From: Hypomesus transpacificus
Taxonomy: Eukaryota > Chordata > Actinopteri > Osmeriformes > Osmeridae
DNA: 64,000 bases
Direction of reading: 5' to 3'
NCBI RefSeq assembly: GCF_021917145.1
Contig: NC_061076.1
Location: 3,523,371-3,587,370 of the forward strand
Shown: in pieces, positions 1 through 18,702 of the stretch
Layout of the letters: each line of letters begins with the position of its first letter
Position numbering within the stretch: position 1 is the stretch's first letter
Program-made: the position numbers and the translations under genes
The notes under the pieces: model-generated
Databases searched by the model: none
What the model was told of the DNA's origin: nothing
Seen by the model: only the letters and a program-made list of their open reading frames with translations

Positions 1-2644
1 TCCAGTGGAAATAAAAAGGACTGGACAAAAAGTGTGCATCTAATTCACAGGGTGTGAACGACAAGGTCAAAGAAATTAAAAAACTGAAAACAAACAAAAT
101 GAGAATGTTCTAAATGTATATGTATGGGAATATACAAGCAGCAGAATGAATACTAAATACAGAGAGAATTGGAAGCCTATGTGCTCTGATGGCAGGAAAC
201 AACATATGAAATAAAAACAAAACAAAAATGGGAGAAAGAAACAAAATAAAAACAATTCAATCGGGGGAAAAAGAACATTTACCACTAAGTTTACCATCAG
301 CACAACATGGGCAGGATCAAATCGCTGTAAAAAAGAAACACCAATTGGTTAAGCAGGAAGATTGAGGCACATAGAGAGGGGAGGGTGGGGTGGGGAGTGG
401 GGGTTGTGGGGTTCAGGGGGGAGGGGGGGTTCAGTATGAGGGGGGGCCTCAGAGCCCCCTTCTCCTCTCTTCACTCTGGGCTGTCCTTACAGGGATCACC
501 TCTCACCATCCCTCCCTCCCTTCCCCCCGGCCCTTGGCCTCACCTCACCTGGCTCACACCCCACTGACTCAGGAACAGGTGTCCCCTCGTATGTCAGACC
601 CCCAGGCGTCTCCCCCATCACCCTACCCCAGCGTCTGGGAGTCAACAGCTGCCTCCAGTAACCTCCCCATCAGAGGAGAGAGCCTCTGGAGGGAAGGAGG
701 ACTCTATTAGAAGTTAGGGAGGGGACGATCTCACATCAGTGTGAGGAAAAATGCACTGAACGGGAGAATAGGGGGAGCTCACTGTCCCGTAGTTCAGCTT
801 GCCTCACTGACTAAGATGTTGTCCTGAAAATTGACTCTACATGGAGCACCTGCCAAGTGTGAGATAATGCCTCCTTTCATAGGAGCATGCAGGCAATCAC
901 CTAAGCCCTGACGACAGCTCGGTGACACACAACCACTGTGTCGTCGTCCCCTCCCCCCGTCATATTGGTGTCACAGACGTTTGTCAGCCTGGTTACCTTA
1001 CACTCCCCCCCCCCCCCTCCCGCTTCCTCTACGTCTCACCGCCAGCAAGCTCATTTCAGGACATGCTTACCCCCAGGATGGTGAAGGCATAAGCTACAGC
1101 GACGTGTACCTGGAAGAAGGGGCTGGGGGGCTTTGAGCAGTGCTTAGGAGAGGCGGCCGGGCATCGCAGTGTCAGTCACCGGCAGGAGGCTCGCTCGCCG
1201 TGACTCTACGGCACTTTAGTCTCGTGGAGGACTCAGTTGTGGTGCAACGAGAACCATGGGGTGGGGTGTGTTACCTCCAGCACTGCTTAAAGCCCCAGGG
1301 GAAGGGAGGGGAAAGGGGGGGTGACGGGTCCAGGGCAGGCAGAGTAGCACCTCGTGGACAAGCATGCTGCACAGGAGGGGGCAAAGGGAGAGGGCGTGAT
1401 GGGAGTGTGTGACCAGGGGAGACGTATTAGGATGCAGGAGGGTGGTGTGAGGGGGTCCCTGTAAGTTCACCCTGCGGCCCCCCCCCGTCACTGACTGACA
1501 CACAGATAAACACGTCTCGGTCCCACATCACAACCACACACGCGCGCGCACACACACACACGCTCCACAGGTTTGGAGGTAAATACAGGCAAACAGGCAG
1601 AGGGGGTTGGGGGGGGGGGGGCGGGGGCAGGGGAGACCTGTCTAGTCTGCAAGCCATTCAAAGACTGAGCCGTGGTCACAGCCAAACCCCGCCCCCCCCA
1701 CCCCAATCGCAGCCACGGACACTGATAGGGGGAGGAACACAAATCTAAAGACTGTGGAACTGATGATTCTACAGGACGTGATGGAACATTGGCTGACACG
1801 ATCTAGCTTGATTTCGTCGTGCTTTATTCTGGATCTGGTCTCAATTCAGAGCGCTGTGCGCACGAGCAGATTGTGCGAGTGAAACAAGAGTTTAGTGATT
1901 TATAAAGCAAAGAGGGGGAAGCTGAGGGAAGCCATTAGCCTACGTTGTAAAGGGGTTGTTACAGTACGGTCAATTGTAGAGTGGGAGAAACACATCCACG
2001 CACACACACACACACACACACACTGACATACAGAGGGAATCCAACAAACCTTACCTAAAAAAAGGGCAAAAAAAGAACAAAAGAAGAATAAGAACAAAGT
2101 CAATACAGTGAGAACTTAAAGCACAGGGGACACATTGCTATTCATTCAAATTCACAACGGTAGTCTTCCTGACAGGAGGGAGAGAAAGGAGGAAGATTAG
2201 CATAGGTGACCCCACATCCTCTACAGTACATGGTGTGATCGTTTGTCAGGTCCACTCCTGAGGAAGTCCATGACCATATTTGTGCAGTTATTTGGCTTCA
2301 AACACTGGACTGCTAATCCCCCCCCCCCCCCCCCAACAGTTGGACAGGCACTGCCAGACTAGTCTACCCACACAGCCCACTCCTTACATAACCACACAAC
2401 ACTCCGGCCAAGAGCAACCACTCAGGAGGGAGATCAAACAGAAACGGTGGCTAATTTCACCCCCCCTCCCCCTTCCCGCACAACTTGTGCCGTCATTCAC
2501 TGAAGAGAGGCGGCACCGAACTTAATTCAATCGAACTCTCCTCCTGTGGTTTTAGGGGCACGTCCACAAGCTGGCTCAGCAGCAGTGTCTGTGTTGATCT
2601 GGATCAGGGCTGGCTGCAAGGCTGCAGGGCTGCGTGTCGGCCCG

Positions 2645-2790
2645 GCCCAAAGGAAGCTCTCCTGGTAGAGCCCCACACAGCACGTGGGCTGAGGCCTTAC
2701 TGCAGAGACCTGGGTTTGAATTTGGCCCGAGCTCTTGCCTCTCTTCCCCCCCCCCCCCTACCCCCCCCCCCCCCCTCAGCCTTCCCTGTC
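2645..2790 (+). repeat. possible tRNA-derived SINE remnant
   Basis: The stretch with CTCCTGGTAGAGC near 2,659 and GGGTTTGAATTTGG near 2,712 resembles degenerate A- and B-box elements of a tRNA-derived promoter. A C-rich and A-rich tail follows. No direct repeats could be fixed around it. This is a weak call from pattern only. Confidence 0.25.
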
Positions 2791-3502
2791 AAAAAAAATA
2801 AGAGGAATAAAAAAGCAGTGTTCGGGCAGCATCTCTGGGGAACTGAAGGCCGTATGTCCTTGAGTAGAGGCCAAGACAGAACAGCGACATCCCCGACCAA
2901 GCTTAAAGAGCAGCCAGAGCCAGCCTGGACGACAGCGTCCGACTTCATGCAAACAAGGGCTCCGGAGAGCGGCTTCTGTTTACATTTGCAGTTCCAGTGT
3001 GAGGCTGCTGTGTGGCATTCCTCTGAAGTGACTGTTTAGCACGGCAGGGCCAACTGGACGGGCGGGGCAGATTCCCCAGCTTGATAAGCTGAAACACCAA
3101 TAGACAGAGAAACAACTTGGCTCGGAGCTCTGCAATGACCTGCGTGGCTCTGAACACGGACGACTTGGGAGTCTGTCAGCGGAAAAGAGCACGCTTACAG
3201 GACTTGCCTCAGTCAAGAGGCTGAAAAGCAAGGAGCATGTATTTTGTTTGTCTTTCTAAAAGAAAGTAACGGGACGGCCTGAGGGGGTTAGAGCAGAGCG
3301 ATGGAGGCTTCTGCGTGGGGAAGGAGAAGGGGTGGACGGACGGGGTCGATGTGACGGGGCCCTTAGCTAACCTCGCATAAACGCTGACATCTTCAGCGAA
3401 CCCTCGGCGGACGGCATGGCCGGGCCTGCCTGCCAACAGTGACATCATTCTACGCTGGAAGAAAACAACACTGTACATCACCCCATCCGAGAGAGCACAG
3501 GC

Positions 3503-3789
3503 TGGAGAGAGAGAGAGACACAGAGAGAGAGACAGAGAGAGAGAGACAGAGAGAGAGGGGGAGGGAGAGACAGAGAGAGAGAGACAGAGAGAGAGACATA
3601 GAGAGAGAGACAGAGAGAGAGAGACCGAGAGAGAGGGGGAGGGAGAGACAGAGAGAGAGAGGGGGAGGGAGAGACAGAGAGAGAGAGACAGAGAGAGAGA
3701 CATAGAGAGAGAGACAGAGAGAGACATGGAGAAAGAGACATAGAGAGAGAGACAGAGAGAGAGAGAGAGACAGAGAGAGAGAGACAGAG

Positions 3790-3822
<33 letters not shown>

Positions 3823-3830
3823 GAAAAGGA
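3503..3830. repeat. (AG)n-rich imperfect microsatellite
   Basis: About 330 bp of almost pure purine on the plus strand, mainly AG with GACAGAGAGAGA and GGGGGAGGGA interruptions. It gives long but meaningless Arg/Glu (plus) and Ser/Leu (minus) open frames. A related shorter tract follows at 4,937-5,030. Confidence 0.9.
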
Positions 3831-5614
3831 TGGGGAGAGAAAGAGAGACTAAAGGAAAGGAGGGAGAGACTGGAACAGGCAGGGGCTCTGTGCAGCCCAG
3901 CCAGGGCTCTGCACCACTGCCACAGAGCCCACGAGCTTGGGAGGACAGCAGAGCTAATGAGAAGCTGAAGTGGGCTAAGCCCTTCCCACACAAGCACAGC
4001 TCTGTCCAGCCAGCCAGCCCAGCTCAACACCCCCCCCCCCCCCCCCGCCCCCACACCAATAGTCAACACGGCTCTGGCCCGCGAACCACCGCCTGGATAA
4101 ACACCAACACAACCAGGCCTTCACAATCCAGAGCCCTGCAGCATCTTAATGCATTTCGCATGAGCTTAACCCATAGCCACTTTGAGAAGAGAGCACATGC
4201 AGACTGACATCAGCTCTCTCTGGAGAGCTTGTGTGGCGCTGTGCAGGCAGACGCACCAGGACAATGCAGGCCGGAGGGAGACGCTATGCCCCTCGGTGCA
4301 GCTGGTGATGCACTGGAGACGGTGACTGGGTCACAACAAGCCAGGGAGGAAAGGCTCTGTTCAGTCATGCAAGTTAGAGGCTTCCACAGTGAGGTCAGCT
4401 TTTAGTCACACAGCTCTGTGGATCTACTCAGAGGTCATCCACAATCTGCCTTTTTTTCCCCCCCAAATGTCATTCATAGAGATGGCACACCCCGAATAAT
4501 GACTGAAAGACAATCTGTTTGCAAGCTGCGGCGGTTGTATCATGAAAGACTTCCCTTCCATCCATTTCAATGACATGCAGAGCCAGGCAGAGATCAAAGG
4601 AGTAAATGGAGAGAGAAAACCAGGTTAACAGTCTAAATCGAATCAACTCGTTGCTTGAATATCTGGGGATGAGAGCAGATGAGGACTGCATGTTATGTGT
4701 CAGCTGCACGGACATGGTGATTGCATCAGTTCCGCTGGCGAGCAGTCGTCTACAAACGCACAGCTCTGCTCATGGCAGCGCTAATGGAGGTGCCGATTCA
4801 TGGCCAAAGTGTTCTGCAAATGGACATTTCTACATCGGAACAGAATTGGGGGGGGGGGGGGCAACCCCATTAATTTCAATTGTGCAGAACACTGACGATC
4901 CACTGCAGCACACTGCAGAACAGCTTGAAGAAAAGGAGGGGGAGAGAGAGACAGAGATGGAGAAAGAGATAAGGAGAGAGAGAGAGAGACAGAGACAGAG
5001 AGAGAGAAACAGAGAGAGAGACAGAAAGAGACTCAGCTGTCCAGGTTTAGGAAGCAGAACGAGCAGCCCTTGGTGCTGGCTGAAGCCAGTCGCTCCCTGG
5101 GGAACCTTGTGAGCGCCAGCGTGAGTGTGTGTGAATGCAGAGAAGGCATTGGTGCTCGTCTAAAGACACGGCCGGCGTTGCCCGCCGAAACAAACTGTGG
5201 CCTACTTTAGACCTGCTCAAGGCTAAATGCAAAGAGGGACGGGAACAGCAACGACGCAAATAGAAAACACCCTTTACCTTCCTGTCCATCTGTCAGTGCC
5301 TGCCTCCCTCCCTCGCTCCCCCCCGTCCCCTAACCCTCCCCTGTCCTTGGGTTCATGTATTCATCATTTCTCTGCAAGATCTGGTTAGGGCTTTATGAGA
5401 GACGGGAACAACATGAGTGGGTACCTGTGGGTTCTATGAGGACCTAGTGACAGAGACAGGAGAGGAGAGATCAGACCAAGGGCGTGTTGGAAAAGAAATG
5501 AACCTTTGAAACAAATAGAAAAATTGGAAGGGGGGGGGGGGGGGGGACGTCAAACTTGGAGAGGGTTGAGAAAAGAGAGTTGGAGAGGAGTACATATAGT
5601 ACCAGCCCACATTA

Positions 5615-13100
<7,486 letters not shown>

Positions 13101-13795
13101 TTTCTGTACGCAGCAGCTTCTTTCGTCTCTTCTGAATGGACCAGCTTAGCCCAAACTGGAAACGCCCACTGACATGTTGCAAGCAAACGACTGTCCAATT
13201 GAAAGTGCTGTACATTCGGTTAAGGAGTCACGAACGCCCTACGGTGCATCTTGACTGGCGCTCTCAGCCTATCAATATAAATATACAATAAAGCATACAA
13301 TTTGAATCAATACGATTTGAGTAGCGGGTAAGGGGTGAAGAGCTAAATGCTCTCTGTTTTTTCACCACTATCTTTGAAACTTGTAAACTGTATTATGAAA
13401 TACAATGCCAGAGTGTTGCATTGTGATCCGTATTCTATCGAATTTCTGCTTTATTTCAGCCTGGCCACATGGGTTGTTTCAGTTAACATCAAAACAAATA
13501 CACCTAATGCCAAAATATATGATTGATGTCAATTTTGGCCAATTGACAGCGGCTCCCTGATAACGCAGTTATGCCGACACTACGCTGTATGTGTGACTTG
13601 AAATTATGTTGCTAGATGTTATGCGATAGGACGCTTTTATGTTTTGGAAACATTAAGTGTGGTGGAAGCTTTCACATACATTTAATCAAATGTTATCAAT
13701 ACAACAAACATTCATACAAACATTCTGAAGGACTTGACCGTCATAGAATGTCAATCTGGATGGATTTCTACGACCATCCTGCCATGTAGTGGTGG

Positions 13796-14586
13796 TGTTT
13801 AACTCATTTGGGAAGCAGTTACGGTGGGGTGAAACATTTTTTGGAGGGCTTTTTTCCCGGGTCACACATTCTGACAGCTGTCAGAAATGGTGACCTCTGT
13901 GGTATTGGCTCTGCGATGGCTCCAAGTCAGAAAATATGGCTCCAGATTAGTGTGAAGGGATGATATAACTACCACAAACCAGTGTTTGAAGTTTTAACTC
14001 ATTTGGTAAGCAGTTACGGTGGGGTCACACATTTTTTGGAGGGCTTTTTTCCTGGGTCACACATTCTGACGGCTGTCAGAAATGGTGACCTCTGTGGTAT
14101 TGGCTCTGTGATGACTCCAAATCAGAAAATATGGTTCCAGATTAGTGTGAAGGGATGATATAACTACCACAAACCAGTGTTTGAAGTTTTAACTCATTTG
14201 GGAAGCATTTACGGTGGGGTGAAACATTTTTTGGAGGGCTTTTTTCCCGGGTCACACATTCTGACAGCTGTCAGAAATGGTGACCTCTGTGGTATTGGCT
14301 CTGTGATGGCTCCAAATCAGACAATATGGTTCCAGATTAGTGTGAAGGGATGATATAACTACCACAAACCATTGTTTGAAGTTTTAACTCATTTGGGAAG
14401 CATTTATGGTGGGGTAACACGTAATTTCGATCTTTTTTTTTTTTTTTTTTTTTTTGGGTCACACATTCTGACGGCTGTCAGAAATGGTGACCTCTCTGTT
14501 ATTGGCTCTGTGATGACTCCAAATCCGAAAATATGGTTCCAGATTAGTGTGAAGGGATGATATAACTACCACAAACCATTGTTTGA
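13796..14586 (+). repeat. 195-bp tandem repeat, four units
   Basis: Four head-to-tail units starting near 13,796, 13,991, 14,186 and 14,381. The period is 195 bp and the units are highly similar. Each contains AACTCATTTGGGAAGCA, a TTTTTTGG/TTTTTCCC segment, CACATTCTGAC(A/G)GCTGTCAGAA and AAGGGATGATATAACTACC. Unit four has a poly-T run (14,432-14,454) in place of the TTTTTTGGAGGGC segment. Units 1 and 3 contain the perfect 18-bp palindrome TTCTGACAGCTGTCAGAA; units 2 and 4 have one change in it. I do not recognise the family. Confidence 0.9.
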
Positions 14587-15040
14587 AGATTTAAAGATCT
14601 CACTGTCATCATGGTAAAAATGTGCACACAACATGTGCAACACAAATGATTGATACATGTCGTAGATAAGCAAATTATTATTTTGCTGCTAGCAAGTTAA
14701 CACATGTACATTTACATTAGCTTGGCCCATGCCATGACTAAAGGTCCGTATTGGTAGTTGACCAACAGGCAAGTCACTGCAAGTCATTGGTTGATGTTGC
14801 CTGAGATTGTCAGGTGGATGACTCACTGTCTCAAACAGCTTAGGCTCCTTTACGCCAAACGACTCCCAGATAAACACCACGTTTTATATCATGAAGAAAT
14901 TGTTCATAAGTGACAACTCACCCAAAAGTACAAAATAAGACATTGGTTCCACCTAGTGGACAAATAGCGAATATTGAATATTTCTATTGGGTATGCAATT
15001 GGTCCAACAGGTCCAAACCCAGTTAGTAAGCAGGCAAGAA

Positions 15041-15226
15041 GGATGAAGAAATACAGAAATAAATGTACACGTAAATAAATACAGAAATACATTACGTAGA
15101 AAATAAACGACTCTACATTACATTAATTGTAAAATTGTTTCTATGTATGAACAATATTTATTGATACATTTATTTCTGCATTTATTTATGTGTCATTTAT
15201 TTCTGTATTTCCTCATCTTTATGCGG
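15041..15226. repeat. inverted repeat rich in AAATAAATACAGAAATA
   Basis: The left arm (about 15,041-15,100, GATGAAGAAATACAGAAATA...) and right arm (about 15,166-15,226, ...TATTTCTGTATTTCCTCATC) are imperfect inverted copies. This looks like a small fold-back or MITE-type sequence. Target duplications were not resolved. Confidence 0.5.
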
Positions 15227-15227
15227 G

Positions 15228-15285
15228 ATGTGGGCGGGACTCGAACGTTTAGCCACTAGCCAGGCATTATGCCATTGCAATAAAG
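15228..15285 (-). repeat. possible tRNA-like / SINE head
   Basis: Read on the minus strand the segment contains TGGCTAGTGGCTAAACG followed by TTCGAGTCCCGCCC. These resemble a tRNA A-box and B-box but are spaced too closely for an intact tRNA. No cloverleaf could be drawn. Weak call. Confidence 0.2.
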
Positions 15286-16781
15286 CCCAGATAGATAAGA
15301 GAAGCAAAGTTACAGTAAACATGTCTAGACGTATATTGGATATCATTGAAATGGTGCGGTCTAGTTTAGAAGCACTGTTATACTCTGCAGTTTGACCGAC
15401 ACAATTTAGTGATAGTTGATGCAGTGCATTTGTAAAGCTGCGTGCTGCACATTTGTCATTATCAACAGCAAGTCCCTCTGGCAAATCAATCGGCACATAG
15501 ATGCAACAGATTTGTACTCCCTTAAGAATATCTTCATACACTTCATGTGTTAAATGCATTAAATGTAACTTGCAAACAAGTAGTTTGTTCTGCATCTTTA
15601 TTTAATCTTGCCCTACTGTAAAGTTAGATTTGTATTGAATCATCAATAACTGACAACACACAATTGGTTGTTCTTGTAATAAAAGAAATAGAAAACAGTT
15701 TGATAATATTTTTGTTTGCAATTTTAATAAGAAAGAGACATTGAACAACTCTTGGAAAGAAGGCGAATACACTTAGGCCTATACTGAATCCATTATTAAA
15801 TACAATGTCAAACAAGGACTCATATTTATTTACAATTTGACTAATTCGTGTTTTCTCTAGTAGCCTAATATTTTAATGGTGATCTTCACGGCATGGCAAG
15901 ACCATCGAAAAGATCATTAGTACTTTCATGTTTCTTTAGTTAAGTTCAAAACGTTAAGCTATACGTTTGTCGATTATGGAAGCAAATCGTGACCAAAATT
16001 CAAATGAAAATGCATTTCCAGAAATGCATTTTCATTTTAAGAATGTGGCTGCATTATTTGACTCATAAATCAAATTAGTATTCAATCATCCTATTTGCAT
16101 TTTCATTTTCTTCTTTAAGACTGCTCATTCTTTCCCTTAATTAAAATGAAAACGAAAAAGACATTTGAAATTTAATTTTCAAAATATGCCCCAGCAAATA
16201 GATACCAAAATTCAATTTGAAATGTAAAATTTGAAAATGAAAATGCATTTCCAGAAATGCATTTTCATTTTAAGAACGTGGCTGCAAAATCGTGACCACA
16301 ATTCAAATTCAAATGCATTTCCAGAATTGCATTTTCATTTTCAAGAACGTGGCTGCAAAATCGTGACCACAATTCAAATTCAAATGCATTTCCAGAAATG
16401 CATTTTCATTTTAAGAACGTGGCTGCAAAATCGTGACCACAATTCAAATTCAAATGTATTTCCAGAAATGCATTTTCATTTTAAGAATGTGGCTGCATTA
16501 TTTGACTCATAAATCAAATTAGTACTGATTAGTACTGAGCGGACATTGCATTTTCATTTTCATGTTCTGCCCGCAAAGAACTGCCCATAATTCGAAAACG
16601 AAAATGCATTCTGAGCGGCGCAGTAGAGTGACGTCAGTAGCCGTTCTTCTTCAGCTCCCTGCTGACCGAGCTACCCATCTTGTTCGGTAGGGGGCGGTGT
16701 GCACATACGCATTGCATTACATGACAAATGTGCCGGGAAATTGATTGAATTGCCGGGTCTTTAGAGGACGCATCACAGATC

Positions 16782-17143
16782 ATGGCGCTCCCTCAAATTG
16801 TGCAGACACTGATAGAATTAGCTGAGCTGGTAGAAACTAATAATATATCTGAGTCTGATGCCCGTGACCGAGTAGAACAAGTCACAGAGAGCTTGGCTGC
16901 ATACTCTGCCGTCACAGACGTACACATTAATGAGGTTGCCATAGTAAACCTCTCTTCAGTCCTGGAACGGCTGGATGCTGTGGAGCCTCAAATGGGACGG
17001 GGACGACCAACCATCCACATCCCGTTCGAGTCCATCGAAAACTATTTATTAAATGGTTTAAAAATAAAGGACATAGCGGAGCTGTTGTCGGCCACCAGAC
17101 CATCCGTCGGAGGATCCAAAGCAACGGATTTATGGAGCTAGAA
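16782..17143 (+). pseudogene. transposase-like N-terminal fragment, left arm
   Basis: Begins MALPQIVQTLIELAELVE and runs about 95 codons to a GRGRPTIHIPFESIENYLL segment, then KIKDIAEL. The GRP(x)IP...LL..G....IA.L pattern followed by TIRRRI is typical of the N-terminal helix-turn-helix of integrase-type transposases in fish. After IAELL the frame shifts: the expected VGHQTIRRRIQSNGFMELES lies in another frame, ending in TGA near 17,143. No DDE core follows, so the protein is non-functional. A CRE-like TGACGTCA lies at 16,629-16,636, about 150 bp upstream. The fragment is mirrored in the right arm. Confidence 0.7.
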
Positions 17144-17303
17144 AGCTGACAAAAGTATCTGAATTTGAATATGAAAGATCTGAAATATTTGTGTGTCGAA
17201 TTTCATAAAACTGAAATATATTGCTGTTGAATATATAATATCTGAATTATTTGTATGCCAAATTTAATACAACTGAATTATTTTGATCCAAAAATAAAAC
17301 ATT

Positions 17304-17714
17304 CTAAAATTCAGATTGCAGGAATTCAGATTCTTGAAATTCAGATTGCGGAAATTCAAATTCAGATTGCGGAAATTCAGATTTTGTCTGAACCAGGCCA
17401 AAGGTGAAACAGCTTGCTTTCACAGGAAAAAGTAGACCATTTAATAAATAGTTTTCGATGGACTCGAACGGGATGTGGATGGTTGGTCGTCCCCGTCCCA
17501 TTTGAGGCTCCACCCCAGCATCCAGCCGTTCCAGGACTGAAGAGAGGTTTACTATGGCAACCTCATTAATGTGTACGTCTGTGACGGCAGAGTATGCAGC
17601 CAAGCTCTCTGTGACTTGTTCTACTCGGTCACGGGCATCAGACTCAGATATATTATTAGTTTCTACCAGCTCAGCTAATTCCATCAGTGTCTGCACAATT
17701 TGAGGGAGCGCCAT
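17304..17714 (-). pseudogene. transposase-like N-terminal fragment, right arm
   Basis: Minus-strand mirror of the left-arm ORF, starting MALPQIVQTLMELAELVE at 17,714. It differs at one residue (I to M) and by one extra residue (LDAGVEP versus LDAVEP). Similarity stops after YLLNGL at the arm boundary (17,436). The frame then runs into the spacer, giving unrelated sequence with SEFPQSEF repeats. It is not a functional gene. The matching TGACGTCA is at 17,860-17,867. Confidence 0.65.
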
Positions 17715-18606
17715 GATCTGTGATGCGTCCTCTAAAGACCCGGCAATTCAATCAATTTCCCGGCACATTTGCCATGTAATGCAATGCGTATGTGCACACC
17801 GCCCCCTACCGAACAAGATGGGTAGCTCGGTCAGCAGGGAGCTGAAGAAGAACGGCTACTGACGTCACTCTACTGCGCCGCTCAGAATGCATTTTCGTTT
17901 TCGAATTATGGGCAGTTCTTTGCGGGCAGAACATGAAAATGAAAATGCAATGTCCGCTCAGTACTAATCAGTACTAATTTGATTTATGAGTCAAATAATG
18001 CAGCCACATTCTTAAAATGAAAATGCATTTCTGGAAATACATTTGAATTTGAATTGTGGTCACGATTTTGCAGCCACGTTCTTAAAATGAAAATGCATTT
18101 CTGGAAATGCATTTGAATTTGAATTGTGGTCACGATTTTGCAGCCACGTTCTTGAAAATGAAAATGCAATTCTGGAAATGCATTTGAATTTGAATTGTGG
18201 TCACGATTTTGCAGCCACGTTCTTAAAATGAAAATGCATTTCTGGAAATGCATTTTCATTTTCAAATTTTACATTTCAAATTGAATTTTGGTATCTATTT
18301 GCTGGGGCATATTTTGAAAATTAAATTTCAAATGTCTTTTTCGTTTTCATTTTAATTAAGGGAAAGAATGAGCAGTCTTAAAGAAGAAAATGAAAATGCA
18401 AATAGGATGATTGAATACTAATTTGATTTATTAGTCAAATAATGCAGCCACATTCTTAAAATGAAAATGCATTTCTGGAAATGCATTTTCATTTGAATTT
18501 TGGTCACGATTTGCTTCCATAGTCGATAACTAAGGGAAAATATTTGATGTAAAACATTTTAGGCCAATCTTCGGGTTAGCTGACTTTCGTTTTTTCACAC
18601 CCATCA

Positions 18607-18614
18607 TGACGTAA
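18607..18614 (+). promoter_or_regulatory. CRE-like site TGACGTAA upstream of putative map3k14 first exon
   Basis: TGACGTAA lies about 90 bp upstream of the putative non-coding exon donor. It matches the CREB/ATF half-palindrome type. Role inferred from position only. Confidence 0.3.
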
Positions 18615-18639
18615 TCATTTCAGATCTAGTTCTGAACCG

Positions 18640-18702
18640 ATCTAAACGTTGAGCGAAGACAAAGTGAGCCAACGCCTTTCAGCCTATTTACAGAAACAAC
18701 AG
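18640..18702 (+). other. map3k14: putative 5' UTR exon of map3k14
   Basis: Sequence ending ACAGAAACAACAG followed by the strong donor GTGAGTCC at 18,703. The first coding exon begins at an acceptor at 21,037/21,038, so a non-coding leader exon must exist upstream, and this is the best donor candidate that I see. The 5' boundary is approximate. There is no coding evidence. Confidence 0.4.

Larger units (their letters stand above)
13101..15974. other. intergenic region between gpatch8 start and fold-back element
   Basis: The first 100 bp or so on the minus strand should hold the gpatch8 5' UTR and promoter. The rest is the 195-bp tandem array and AT-rich sequence with the small inverted repeat. 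No gene is supported. The 132-codon frame on the minus strand at 15,197-15,595 has no recognisable domain. Confidence 0.6.
15975..18521. mobile_element. fold-back DNA transposon with 1.08-kb inverted arms, internally deleted
   Basis: The left arm (15,975-17,057, 1,083 bp) and right arm (17,436-18,521, 1,086 bp) are near-identical inverted copies separated by a 378-bp spacer. The only length difference I found is 3 nt (near 16,978 versus 17,511). Termini read TATGGAAGCAAATCG inward from both ends. Outside them lies the direct repeat GTCGAT (15,969-15,974 and 18,522-18,527), fitting a 6-bp target-site duplication. Each arm has several 70-bp sub-repeats containing a hairpin (GAAAATGCATTTC, CA, GAAATGCATTTTC), a TGACGTCA site, and an ORF start. 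The catalytic core is missing. The 6-bp duplication and integrase-like helix-turn-helix suggest an IS3EU-like or related element; that family name is an inference. Confidence 0.85.

Noticed and set aside
1140..1799. Several overlapping 70-100 codon frames on both strands
   Set aside because: Low-complexity translations of C/G/AC runs inside a gpatch8 intron.
2485..3039. 184-codon plus-strand frame
   Set aside because: It runs through poly-C and a SINE-like remnant, with no homology that I recognise.
3209..4069. 286-codon minus-strand open frame rich in Ser/Leu, and matching plus-strand Arg/Glu frames
   Set aside because: It is a translation of the AG microsatellite. There is no start context, domain or splice structure.
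4500..4720. Search for the next gpatch8 exon (sequence after QG of exon 3) in 1-5,700
   Set aside because: No minus-strand segment resembling the expected VVKYDVMGMGRMEM motif was found; the exon is presumed beyond the left edge.
13796..14586. Regular repeats considered as a CRISPR array
   Set aside because: The whole 195-bp unit is repeated with no variable spacers, in an animal genome.
15197..15595. 132-codon minus-strand frame
   Set aside because: No recognisable domain. It overlaps a small inverted repeat and a tRNA-like segment, and there is no neighbouring exon.
16231..16512. 93-codon frame with repeated MHFQKCIFILRTW segments, mirrored at 17,984-18,265
   Set aside because: It is the translation of 70-bp subterminal repeats of the fold-back element, which stay open because the unit keeps frame by chance.
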